A stretch of 64,000 bases of DNA from Lycorma delicatula (taxonomy: Eukaryota; Arthropoda; Insecta; Hemiptera; Fulgoridae), in contig NC_134455.1 of NCBI RefSeq assembly GCF_047948215.1, forward strand, positions 155,726,575-155,790,574. The letters are read 5' to 3'. A model generated the notes under the pieces. It saw only the letters and a program-made list of their open reading frames with translations. It was not told where the DNA came from and searched no databases. The translations under genes were made by a program, and so were the position numbers. Numbering within the stretch: the stretch's first letter is position 1; each line of letters starts with the position of its first letter. This document shows positions 34,945-45,826 of the stretch, piece by piece.

Positions 34945-36290
34945 GACACTTTTCTTCTTTTTGAGTCGTCAGTTAGTTAGGTGACTAGTTGATGGTATTC
35001 TCCATTCCTTCATGTTCAGTACTAATCGTTTAATTTCAACATATTTACTACATCTTACATCCTCATTTATTCGTTTAAATTATACCAATGCTTGAATTCC
35101 CCTATAATTTTTACTTTCTACACGTTCCTCTATCACCAAATTCTCTTAAAATATGGTCTACCAATCCGGTTCGTCTCTCTACAAGATTTTAACACAAATT
35201 TCTTTCCCTTTCCTTTCATCTTAAGAGCTCCTCATTTTGAATTTTATCAACACACATTATTTTCAACATCCTCCTGTAACACTACATCCTTTTTGCTTTT
35301 CCTTTCTTCCAAGTTCCACCCACCATAACACGTTACTCTCTACTTAAGTTCAAGAATTTCTATGTAGCCGTTAGATCGGCAAACATTTTTTGCGTACGAT
35401 ATCTCTTCTTTCTTGTGGCAATTTACTTTTGATAATTTCATTACTTTGTCCATCTTAGTAATTTTACTCCCCGCTGGAAATGTGATTACTTAAAGGGGTA
35501 ATTCTGAGTACTATTTTATAATGTTCCTCTATCTTAATATCTAATTCTTCAGTATCCTTTTTTCTATCGCATTTCGTTACTTCCCCAATTGATTTTTGTA
35601 TATAAAAGATGAGACGCAAAGAGGACAAGATGCATCCTTTTTTCACTCCTTTCTGAATCAGATTTCGCTTTTCCTCATCTACTTTTATTCTAATATCTGA
35701 TTTTTCTACTGATTGTACTTGTCTTTTCCTTATATTTAGTTCAAATTCCATTACAGGATATTTTCCTAGTTTCAAGAACTGATATTTCAGATGATATATA
35801 CCCATGTCCTTCTGCTTTATCAGTGTTCAAATCTATCACAGGTCTTAAAATTTCAACAGTAATATAATCTTCTCTGCATTAATTTTTTTCTTTTCTCTAA
35901 TACTTTATGGGATATTGTTTCTCACATGTACATTCTTATACATTCCTGCCAATTGTTAGTTCTTTCTTTTTACTATAACAAAACTTTTCCATTGGCACTT
36001 CTGATTCAAATAGATTTTGGCTTCATTTTCTGAAATTTTTCTCTTATTCTCCTAAATGGTACTTTTCCAGAAGTCTTTTTTCTACCTAAGAACTTCTTCA
36101 ACTAGCATTCCTTTGATCCTTCATTCTTCCTAATAAGTTCATTTTTTTCTATGCCGATACAATTTTCGTTTATCATCTTTTATACTTTCTATGTTTGTTC
36201 ATAAGTTTTGGTAAATTTCTCTTTATCTATGGTTATATGCTGATTCTATTCTATCTAATATTTGACCTTTTTTTTTATTAAATTTACCAC
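34945..36290 (-). pseudogene. Divergent RTE-like LINE relic
   Basis: On the minus strand a linker-like stretch near 36190 is followed, at 35640-35700, by KVDEEKRNLIQKGVKKGCIL and SSLRLIFYIQKSIGEV, a decayed RT motif B block ('GVRQGC.LSPLLFN.Y'). About 35300 reads CYGGWNLEERKSKKDVVLQE, the 'GSETW...' region, and the end at 34950-35010 (EWRIPSTSHLTN*RLKKKK) matches the last codons and A-rich terminus of the 61-kb copy (SWRAASNQSND*RQKKKK). Motifs A and C (catalytic Asp) are not recognisable. It is much more diverged than the other RTE-like copies here and is probably a different or older subfamily. Confidence 0.65.
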
Positions 36291-38900
36291 TTGTTACCGT
36301 ACTGTTTTAAAATCACAATACAGACCGAGTAAGCCTCCTACAATTATTATTCAATAATAATCAGTTATAATTTCTTAATCAATTCAGTTATATAAAAAAT
36401 AAAAGTTGATATAGGATTTTAATCGGTTTTATGTAATAATAATAATACGAAGTTATTAAATTCAATTATTTTGGTATTCTATGGTGTACAACTATGTAGA
36501 TAAAATATCATCGTACATTTTCAGGAAAAGCGATAGTACAGAAAACTATACGATTATATTTTTGTAACACAGCTCTAAATATCAGGAACCAAACTGCTCC
36601 TTTGTACCTATTGTGATAATAAATAACTGTTTAATGTAGTATGTGTGTATAAACAATACGCTTTATCACGTTTTAAGTATTTCAATGATTTCGAGAATTA
36701 TGTGCACAATTTTTTAAATAGGTTGTAAGTTGCAAGAGATGTAGATTCATGTTAATTTTACTACACAAAATAAACCATTATAAAATAGATTTTGAACCTT
36801 GTTACATCATAATTTTTACAATCATGCAAAAATAATTGAAAACAAAATTATTTTTGATAAAAATTTCATTTAATGAGATAAGTGATTTTTTATGGATTAA
36901 ATGCAAAATAATGTCAAATAAAAAATAAAGTCTTTGACTATTGGAATCTGTGTTTCCACAAAAAATTAGTCGTTTGCGAAGAGTAATTCAATCAAAGGTT
37001 TTATCGTAAAACAGACGCATGTTTACAGCTGATGTATACGATGTTAATCCTGTAACTTGGATTAGTTCATTGTTGCAATTTTCACTACCATTACTGTCAT
37101 CATTAGTAAAAACAGCTGTCAAAGTTCATTTTCATTAGGGTTATAAAATAACGTCCCATCCATGAATTTAAAGATTTACTTAAAATAACAAAGCAAGCGT
37201 ATTTAATATTATAGTGAAACTTTTTGTTACTTCACAACAATATAAAAGTAAAATATTCAAACAATTAGGTACAAAGTGAATTATCCAATCGTTTATAATT
37301 GCGAGTTGTCTACATACTGAATTCAATCTTAAATTTATGATTTATATAATTCTGGAATTTTTTATTTCATTTAATATATTCCATAATTTTTATTCGAAAC
37401 CAAGGAGGTATACTGGATTTGTTGTATTGAAAAATATATTTTAAACTCGTAAAAATACTTTTTTTTTGCTGTGATTCAAGAAGGTTGTCAATAATATTAA
37501 TTTTTCTTTTACTTTTGTGAAGATAAACCGAACCAAATATATAATAAAACGTTTTTCAAAAGTTACCACCAAATCCTAAGTGATTCAATACTGATGAAGG
37601 TTGCACAGATGGCTGTAAACCTTCAGCCAATGTGCAGCTTTTTGTTGTTTACATTTTAAAATTAAATTCTATTTGGAATGCAAAGAAAAGTTCAAAATTG
37701 TTTCATCTACCACGAAAATCATGATTTAGATCGACCTATTTTGAAGTGCCCTAATTCTCAATCTTTTTACAGAACGTTTTATTTTTGTAGCCAATTATTT
37801 AAATACTACTATTGTGAAATTTCAGATTTGGAAATTAAAATTCTAAAAATAAAATAAAAAATGTAATTTAAAGAAAGAAACCCAGCAAATTAATTTTGAA
37901 CAAAAATTATAGAGTACACAAACACATTTTCTAAGCAATAATCATACATTAAAAAAAAAAAATAATAAAAACGTAATATAAGAAATAAATCGTAATAAAA
38001 TGTGAAGAGAAAGAAAGAAGAAGGATAATGAGAAAATTAAAATTAAAATCTGTAATCAAGAAATTACAGAATTTTTTTTAGGCAATAAAATTAAGAAATG
38101 GTCGAATAAAGCAGACTGGCAAGAACAGGGAGAAATTTCAAGCAGTAAATAAGACTGCTAGTATCAAATTTAAATCTAGGAATTGGAAAGAATATTTATA
38201 AATATTTCTGAAGAATGTACCGCTTTACGATATCAAACTACCAACAGGAATAACAGAAAAGAAAAGAATACGTTGTTGAAGAAAATTTTGAAAAAACGTT
38301 TGATAAACTCCAATAATTAAAAGAATAAACTAATTAATCATTAACGAATTATTAGAATCTGAATTATTAGACTGTTAAATAATTATCATTAGTAAATAGT
38401 AAGGAATTCACATAAAAAAAATCAAACAATTAATAATAATTATAATTAAAAAAAGTGATAAAAAATAATTAATATAATATATATATTTTTATTTTTATTT
38501 TATAAATAAAAAATAATGTGTTTGTAATGTTTCATGAATATTGTTTTTTATAGAGTATTAACTAATAAAAACAATTTATTTTTGCGTAGATTAAAATCTG
38601 GCTAGAACGATGTTCCACAAAACGACTAATCCGTCTAAAACGATGCAATATTAAATTCCTGCAGATTTATAAAATAATACATATGTCTTATCAATAAAAA
38701 ATGATATCCTATATAACTATATCATCAATCCCTCACCACGATACATTACTATTCTGCATAACGATATAGCATATATTTTGTTTATTTATAAATAAATTGT
38801 TATAACAATTTTAATATGGATTCCATATAGTTTATAGCTTAGCTTAGTGGATAACATTTTCTGCATTTTCATGTAACAAACACGAAAGCGACACCCTTGG
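36291..38900. other. AT-rich non-coding sequence
   Basis: No supported gene. At 38090-38330 a weak plus-strand phrase (NWKEYL, KEKNTLLKKIL) recalls a LINE linker but is too short to call. Confidence 0.5.
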
Positions 38901-38904
38901 TAAA

Positions 38905-40645
38905 ATATTCTGGAGGTAAAGTCCCCAACTCGGCTCTTCGGGTGGGAACTACTAAGAAAGGAGTCAGCAGAAGATTAAAAAATAACATTCTACGAGTCGG
39001 AACGTGGAGTGATAGAAGTTTAAAAAAAGTTGGCAGGTTGAAAATTTAAAGAGGGAAATGGAAAAGTTAAATGTAGATGTGGTAGGAATTAGCGAGGTTC
39101 GGTGGTAAAAGGAAACTACTTTTGGTCAAGTGATTTTAGAATAATTAACTCAGCGTCAAATAAAGGGCAGGCAGGAGGAGGTTTCTTAATGAACAAGAAA
39201 ATGCGGATGATGGAGTAGAGTGTACGACGAAATTGATGAAGCAATTAAACACATAAAAGGGGATGAAAATCTAATAATAGTTTAATAGAGATTAGAATGC
39301 AAACATAGGAAAAGGCAAGGAAGAAAATATTGTGGGTGAATATGGGGTGGACAAAAGGAATGAAAGTGGGGACCGATTTATTATTGAGTTTTGCACAAAG
39401 TATAATTTAGTAATTGCTAACACCCAGTTTAAAAATCATAACAGAAGCATATATATACATGGAAAAACCCAGGTGATACAGCAAGATATCAGATAGATTA
39501 TAACATGATTAAACAAAGATTTAGAAATCAACTCGTAGACTGCCAGGATCAAATATTGATAGCGACCATAATTTAGTGATAATGAAATGTAGATTGGGGT
39601 TTAAATACCTGAAGAAAAGTTGTCAGATGAATCAATTGAATTTAGAGAAGTTTGAGGAAGAGGAGGTAAAAGAAATCGTTTGAGGCGGACATCGCAAGAG
39701 GTCTTGGTAAAAACGATAAGGTAGAAAATATAGAAGAAGAATGGGAGAGAGAATATTAAAAAGGAAATTCTTAAATCAGCAGAAGCAAACTTAGGCGGAA
39801 CAAAGAGAACCGGTAGAAAACCTTGAATATTGAAGGATATATTGCAGCTGATGGATGAGCGTAGAAAGTATAAGAATTCTAGTGATGGAGAAGGTGAGAG
39901 GAACTAAGAAAAAATTGGGAACTAACGTAGACTAGAATAAAATGTTCATAATTTTAAAAACATCAGGGTTGAAGTATAGAGATAGAAGAACAGATGCTTA
40001 CATTTATAGAAACCAAACTGCCAACAGTAATAATCGAACAACATAAGAAAGAAGCCGTAATAGAAAAGGGAATCCGACAAGGATGTTCCCTATCACCGTT
40101 ACCATTTAATATTTACATAGAACTAGCAGTTAATGATGATAAAGAACAATTTAGATCCGGAGTAAGAGTGCAAGTTGAGAAGATAAAGATGCTACGATTT
40201 GGTGATAATATAGTTATTCTAGTTGAGAGTAAAAAAAATTGAGAAGAAACAATGAATGACATGGATTAAGTCCTACACAAGAACTACTACATGAACAAAA
40301 ATATATAGTAGAAATAATGTAGATGGATCAGTGACTATAAAAATAAGAAGAGAAAAGATTATGGAGGTAGAAAAATTTTGTTATTTGCGAAGTAGAATTA
40401 CTAAAGATAAATGAAGCAGGAACGATATAAAATTCCGCATAGCATAGGCGAAACAAGCGTTTAATCAGAACTATAATTTGCATACATCAAACATTAATTT
40501 AAACGTCAGGAAAACATTTTTGAAAGTATATGTTTGGGATGAGGTTTTATATGGAAGTGATACTTGGACGATCGGAGTACCTGAGAAGAAACGATTAGAA
40601 GCTTTTAAAACGTGATGCTATAGGAGAATGTCAAAAATCCATACA
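38905..40645 (+). pseudogene. RTE-like LINE copy, internally deleted, 3' part displaced
   Basis: Homologous from the leader (GGGTGGGAACTACTAAGAAA at about 38939) through the endonuclease (LNVDVVGISEVRW at about 39065-39105; SDHNLVIMKCRLGF at about 39560-39600) to the linker. Near 39920 the sequence jumps from the linker to NVD*NKMF, so ~0.8 kb including the RT fingers and palm motif A is lost relative to the 12-kb copy. The frame 39994-40242 has motif B (EKGIRQGCSLSPLPFNIYIE), but motif C reads FGDN instead of FADD, so the RT is inactive. Homology ends near 40645 inside the C-terminal region (AMKT*CYRRM), where an unrelated R1-clade segment begins. Confidence 0.85.
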
Positions 40646-40870
40646 CCGGGATCTTTCCCATGTGTTGACCTCTCGCCAGAAATTTTTGAACCCTTTTTCG
40701 GGATGTACATTTTTGGACCCCAAAAAAGTTTTGGACCCCTTGCTACCCCAAAAATAAAAGTGTGAGGTATCAATGGATACGGAATTCGGCCCACGTCAAA
40801 ATAGACCCAAATGCAGAGGCGCAGATTACTAACGCTTTCAAGACCAGAAAAAGAAGGTACATCTGTTTTG

Positions 40871-40893
40871 CCAGGTACTTCTGAAGTACCTGG
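40871..40893. repeat. Near-perfect palindrome CCAGGTACTT-ctg-AAGTACCTGG
   Basis: An 11-bp arm on each side of a single central base, within the 5' part of the R1-C element. Read directly from the sequence. Confidence 0.9.
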
Positions 40894-41324
40894 CTTCTTA
40901 CAGTTTCAATACGTACCTCGAGTGCACTTCCTAAGAAACCGGAGAAAAAAGGCAAGAAGCGTACCACCAGTGTCATCAGAAGAGGATCCTGCTTCTTTAT
41001 GTCTGAAGGAATTAACAAACAAACAAACTTTGGCGATATACACTTTGAGGCAACATATAGGACAGGGACTGCAGAGATATATAGTCCAACACGAAAAAGA
41101 CCTGAACGCGTACGTCTACCTGAACACACAGAACTGGTTTCTTATGCAGATGATATTGCCATTCTGGTTTGTGGTAAAACGGAAATAGAACTACAGGATC
41201 GAAGAAACGAAGCCTTAGAAATAATTGTTAACTAGATGGATGAAGAGGCACGGATTTGAAATCGCCCCGGATAAGTATGAATACATAACATTAACTGGGA
41301 AGAGGAGAATAGACCGCATTAATC

Positions 41325-41438
41325 ACCCGGAGGTCCTAGGTTCGAATCCCGGTCAGGTATGGCATTTTTCACACACGCTAATTGCGTGAGTGCGAATTGC
41401 TTGAGTGCGGACACAGAGGTAAAACAAACCAAAAAAAA
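41325..41438 (+). mobile_element. 5'-truncated SINE, head B + tail Y, nested in R1-C
   Basis: Starts in the second half of head B (CACCCGGAGGTCCTAGGTTC with B box GGTTCGAATCCCGG, GGTCAGGTATGGCATTTTTC), so the A box is missing. It shares TTTTCACACACGCTA with the 26-kb SINE, but then carries a different tail made of two near-identical 15-16-bp units (AATTGCGTGAGTGCG, AATTGCTTGAGTGCGG) and ends in an A-run. The target-site duplication is (AG)RCCGCATTAATC at 41311-41324 and 41439-41452 (one mismatch in 14). The insertion splits R1-C ORF2 right after GKRRIDRI. Confidence 0.85.
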
Positions 41439-42654
41439 AGGCCGCATTAATCTGATGTACCTTTTATTAATAAAGTTGGAAGATTTAGTGAGCACGTTCT
41501 GGCCAGTTGTAACAAGGCTGAGAACCTCTGTTGGCCATGACGCGGATCAAGTCATCACAGGTTGCACTTAAGTCGTTTAAAAGAAAATGTATTATGACAG
41601 CATTGAAGTCTGCATTATTATTCGCGGCTCCGGTCTGGGGAAAGGATTTGGAAAAGCGCAGGAATATTCAAAGGATGCAGAGTATACATCGTAAAGCGTT
41701 ATTGAGCGTGATTTCTGCATTTCGTACAATATCGTATGAGGCGGCATATGTAATAGCTACTCCTGTTGATATCTTGGATCCGGAACGCACAAATAGATAC
41801 GGCGGTATGAGCAAGACGGAAGCGTCGTTCACTGCTATGAACGCCTGGAGTGAAAGGTGGAGAGATGGGCTGAAAGGAGTAGAAGGATCATTCCTGATAT
41901 AATCGTTTGGTGCAACAGAGGACATGGTGAGATCAATTTTTACACTACCCACATGTTATCTGAGCATGGAAATTTCGAGGCTTATCTTCATCGTGTCGGC
42001 AAACATGATATTCCAGGATGCATGTTTTGTTATGCAGACGATACGGCGGAGCATATGCTACTTTTTTGCCCGAGGTGGCATATACTGCGCTCTCTTGTGG
42101 GTTTGAGCCCTGAAAACCTTGTCACCTATATGCTAGTTTCAAAGGATAACTGGCGAGCTGTAGATCAGTTCTAAAGAGAGGTCATACGGATTAAAGACAC
42201 CGAGGAAAGGAACCATGGTTTTTAGTTAGGGATGGGTGAATAGTCCCATTCGTGAGAACCGGCATACTGAGGTGTGCCGGTTTCAATGATTGGCTGGGGA
42301 CTCCAGGGAAGGTTTAGGAATGGGATAAGATAAAAGACCGAGTCCCGGCTACCGTTCGGGGCCCGGGAACGAGATAGTAAGGCCCGGTTTCTCGTGTGGT
42401 GGTTAGAGGCAAAGGCACTAAAACGTACAGACCGTGACCCGCTCTCTGGAGGGGGGAACGACGCAGTCGGGCCCGCTTTACCCTCTTCAGGGATTTGAGG
42501 CAGACGTTAAAATAAAAGATCCAACCGGGGGAGCTGACCTGCTATGCCGGACTTACTGCAGGTAGGTGGGAGGCCTCCTCAGAATTAAAGGACACTCCTC
42601 TGGATTGAGCTTTATTTAACTGTATATCCGGTCCAGGGAAGTAGGGGGGTAAAA

Positions 42655-42765
42655 AGTTGTTAGGGATGTAGGATGGAGGGAATATACTGAAATGAAAAGA
42701 CTGGGTAGATAGGGAATCTTGGAGAGTTGCATCAAACCAGTCAAATGACTGGAGGCAGAAAGAAA
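42655..42765 (+). pseudogene. RTE-like LINE 3' terminus
   Basis: GTTGTTAGGGATGTAGGATG onward matches the last ~110 bp of the 61-kb copy through GCATCAAACCAGTCAAATGA to the A-rich end. Together with 38905-40645 it looks like the two halves of one RTE-like copy separated by R1-C, except that about 210 bp of the RTE-like sequence (61646-61858 in the intact copy) are missing at the junction. Confidence 0.8.
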
Positions 42766-42769
42766 GTGG

Positions 42770-45740
42770 ATAACAGGTACACATAAGCATGAGTTCGCTT
42801 TTATTCACACCGCTTAGTTCCATGTCGAATAATACAACGTAATACAACGCTGAGGCGGCGCGTACGAGGTTATGTTCTTTCATATGTTTCACAACTTACC
42901 ATTGTAGTACAATAGTAACATTTAAAAAAGTTATAAACTGTCACAGAGCAGAAAATAACGCCAGGTTAAGTGCTTCTTTATAGTACAGCCGGCCAGTTGA
43001 TTGTGTTTTGCGACTTACTGTACTCAGTTCGAATATGCTTATTAGGCTCCGCTACCACGTTCTGGTCAGGTTCTAGCAGCATAATATATTAATTTGCTGC
43101 TATTGTAACATTTGAAACTACCAGTATCATTTTACTGCCAATGCTTGACACCATTAGCTTGAATTAAAACGATACTGTTACAAACTATACAACAGATTCG
43201 TACTATATTTGTTGCGTTCTGGCAACCCCTACCAACGGCTTCGACATTTTATTGAAACTCAGTTGTCTTATACTATTTTTAAAGATTTTTAATATATCTG
43301 TATTTTAGAGATGAACTGTTATATTTCAGTTTGTTACTTATGAAACATTTATTTTTAATTTAGTATTTTTTAATATATAATTTAGTATTTTAATTTAATA
43401 TAAGTACGAAAATATATCTATTTTTTTATTGCTCAAGAAAAATGTAACAGCATTCAAAAAATTGTCAAACAAATAAAACCGACAGAATCTGGAAAAAATA
43501 TGGACTAAAGTAATTTACACCAGTAAGCGAAGCAAGTTAATGGCGCAAACGAGAATTAAAATAAATTTAACTAACAAAAGTAACATTCTATATCTAAGAA
43601 AATTTAACTGGTTAAATTTGTGCGTTCATGTTTGTGGCAGTTTATTAAAACAAATAAAAGTGAAAAGTATACTTATTAGGTAAAGGTAGGACTTCCTTAC
43701 GTAAATAATTTGTTGTATCCCAAACAACAGAATGAAAGTTATCTATTTACAATTTTTGTTAACATCCTAATTGTTTAATCTGATTAATACACCTACAGTA
43801 AATTAATATTGTTTTAAACTAACACATAATTACATAAATACAAAACGTATAAATAATGATAAAAATATTAATAATAATTCAAAAACGGACTTTATGAAAA
43901 GGATATTTTTAAATCTAAGACTGATTTGAACTAAGGTAGATAAATAACATGTGGATAAACTAAAAGCGAATTATCGTGTTTGTGAATCGCACAGTAAAGA
44001 AGAATAGTCTACACCAAGAGGTACGAAACTATTATCGTATCTCCGTATGACAATAACTCCATTTGAAACTTTAATTTGGTCCTTACAGTAGGTGATACAC
44101 AGACTTAATTGTTTTAAGTATTTTTATTTAATAAGTACTACTAATATTTTGTATCAACTGATATATGATTTATTTAACAACTGAAATGGTCCTCAAGATT
44201 AAAATTTTAATAAACTGTTTAACGGTCTTTGAATTTTATTTATTTTCTAATGTTTTTCAGCAACCGTTTAGCTCCATTCTTACAGCACAGTTCTTTCTCT
44301 GTCTTATCAAAAAGACAAATTATAAACTGATAATGTACAAAACGAGGTACTGATATGAGTAGGAAAGAAGAGACGCAAAACTTTTATTACTCTTGAAATT
44401 CTGAAGGTAGAAACCCGTAAAGAGTCAGCCAATTATCTCGGTTAGCGATCCATGAATTAAGATCATTCAGATTTAGTTAATTTGGTAATAAATTCGCTTA
44501 TATAATAAAACAACAGAGAGAGACAAAGACTTGGATACGTAAAGTACATAATTGAATACTTAGTTAGAAAAAGAGTAGCATAGAACAAAAAAAGGGAAAA
44601 ATTTCAAATAAAATCAAATGGCAGATAATTTCACACACAAGTAAATAAATAAAATGCAATTTATATCCAAAAGTCCTAGTTAAGAAGAGAGTAATTCTTG
44701 AAATAAGAATAAAAGTAATCATTGATAATAATCCAGTAAGTAATCAATGAATAAATAATTTTCATACAAATTGAATTTTCGACTTCTCGTTCTCATTAAA
44801 CGCAGTTAAATGGTCTACACAAAACAGTACAAGGCATTGTTTAAAGTGCAAGCACGCAAAATCGAATAATATGAATACATTTACAAACTGCCAACACGAA
44901 CACTTCTTACTAAATTACATTATATTAAACTAAACACTCGGCTAGAACCGAGCTGGATAAATGCATGATTTGCTGAAAACAAATTATTTTAGTTAAAATT
45001 TTCACTGAAAATAGCAGGCATGCAGATGTTGAGAAGCATAAGAGTAAAGTGGGTAATAGTAAACCGTAGCGTTTTAGCTCATTTTGCGTTTGACTGCGTG
45101 TGCGGGTGCGTAAGCTGGACATCGGCCGCCGTCATAAGGGCGGCAAGAGAATGGATGAACTAAAAGGGGAGGACTGAAGCGGTAGTTAGGTAATTAGTGG
45201 CGAGAGTAAAATCCACACATCCGCAGTTGAATGCCATCTCTCTCTCTTTGAATAACCGTCTCCCTCACACCTGAATCGGTTTGCACAAAAACAGTCTCAT
45301 TCATTGTCACAATGCCTCTTGAGTTACAAAACGGAAAGCAATTCACATGTAACCTATCGCATTCATTCATTTATGACGGTTAGAATAAGTACACAATGGA
45401 ATTTAACAATCGTGAAAACTAAAGCGTGATGAAATATGTATGTTAATTTGGTTAAATGTTGTAGATAAATGAAACGGAAACCACAAATTCGATTAAAAAT
45501 ATTGATTTTTGTATTATAACTTCACCTATTTTACCCGAATCCTTAATTCAATCAATATTAATTAGAACACAGTAACAAGTACATAATAGTAATTTTTAAA
45601 ATATTAGCTTAATAAGTCGGGATAAAATAGTAAAAAAAAAGTTATAAACAAATTATTTTCCTTTAATTTGTCATCGACTTCAAAACTGGAAATTTATGTA
45701 AAGAAGAAATAAGTAAAAGTTTTCTTTCTTTTTTTATATT
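42770..45740. other. Mostly AT-rich non-coding sequence with one GC-richer patch
   Basis: No supported gene. The stretch 45050-45310 is GC- and CpG-richer than its neighbours (CATCGGCCGCCGTC, GGGCGGCAAG), has no good frame and no repeat partner in the window, and could be a promoter or untranslated exon; this is only inferred from composition. Confidence 0.4.
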
Positions 45741-45741
45741 C

Positions 45742-45742
45742 T

Positions 45743-45824
<82 letters not shown>
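45742..45824. repeat. (CA)n(TA)n microsatellite
   Basis: About nine CA units followed by an uninterrupted run of more than 30 TA units. Confidence 0.95.

Positions 45825-45826
<2 letters not shown>

Larger units (their letters stand above)
40646..42647 (+). pseudogene. R1-C: R1-clade LINE, internally deleted, with GC-rich 3' UTR
   Basis: The first ~450 bp hold possible ORF1 sequence (SRPEKEGTSVLPGTSEVPG, RKKARSVPPVSSEEDPASLC; weak call). Clear ORF2 homology starts about 41095: RVRLPEHTELVSYADDIAIL with the intact RT motif C YADD, then WMKRHGFEIAPDKYEYITLT and GKRRIDRI. A SINE interrupts it at 41325-41438. It resumes with ALKSALLFAAPVWGKDLEKR, IHRKALLSVISAFRTISYEA and the knuckle CMFCYADDTAEHMLLFCPRW (42020-42080). 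ORF2 ends at the TAA about 42172, followed by a GC-rich 3' UTR to about 42647. Endonuclease and RT motifs A-B are missing. Several frameshifts make it dead. Confidence 0.75.

Noticed and set aside
34970..35800. Plus-strand frames over the divergent RTE-like relic, e.g. 35092-35328
   Set aside because: The minus strand has RT motif B, the C-terminal order and the family terminus; plus frames are antisense.
38090..38330. Another LINE linker region
   Set aside because: Only short phrases such as NWKEYL fit; no RT or endonuclease motif and many stops.
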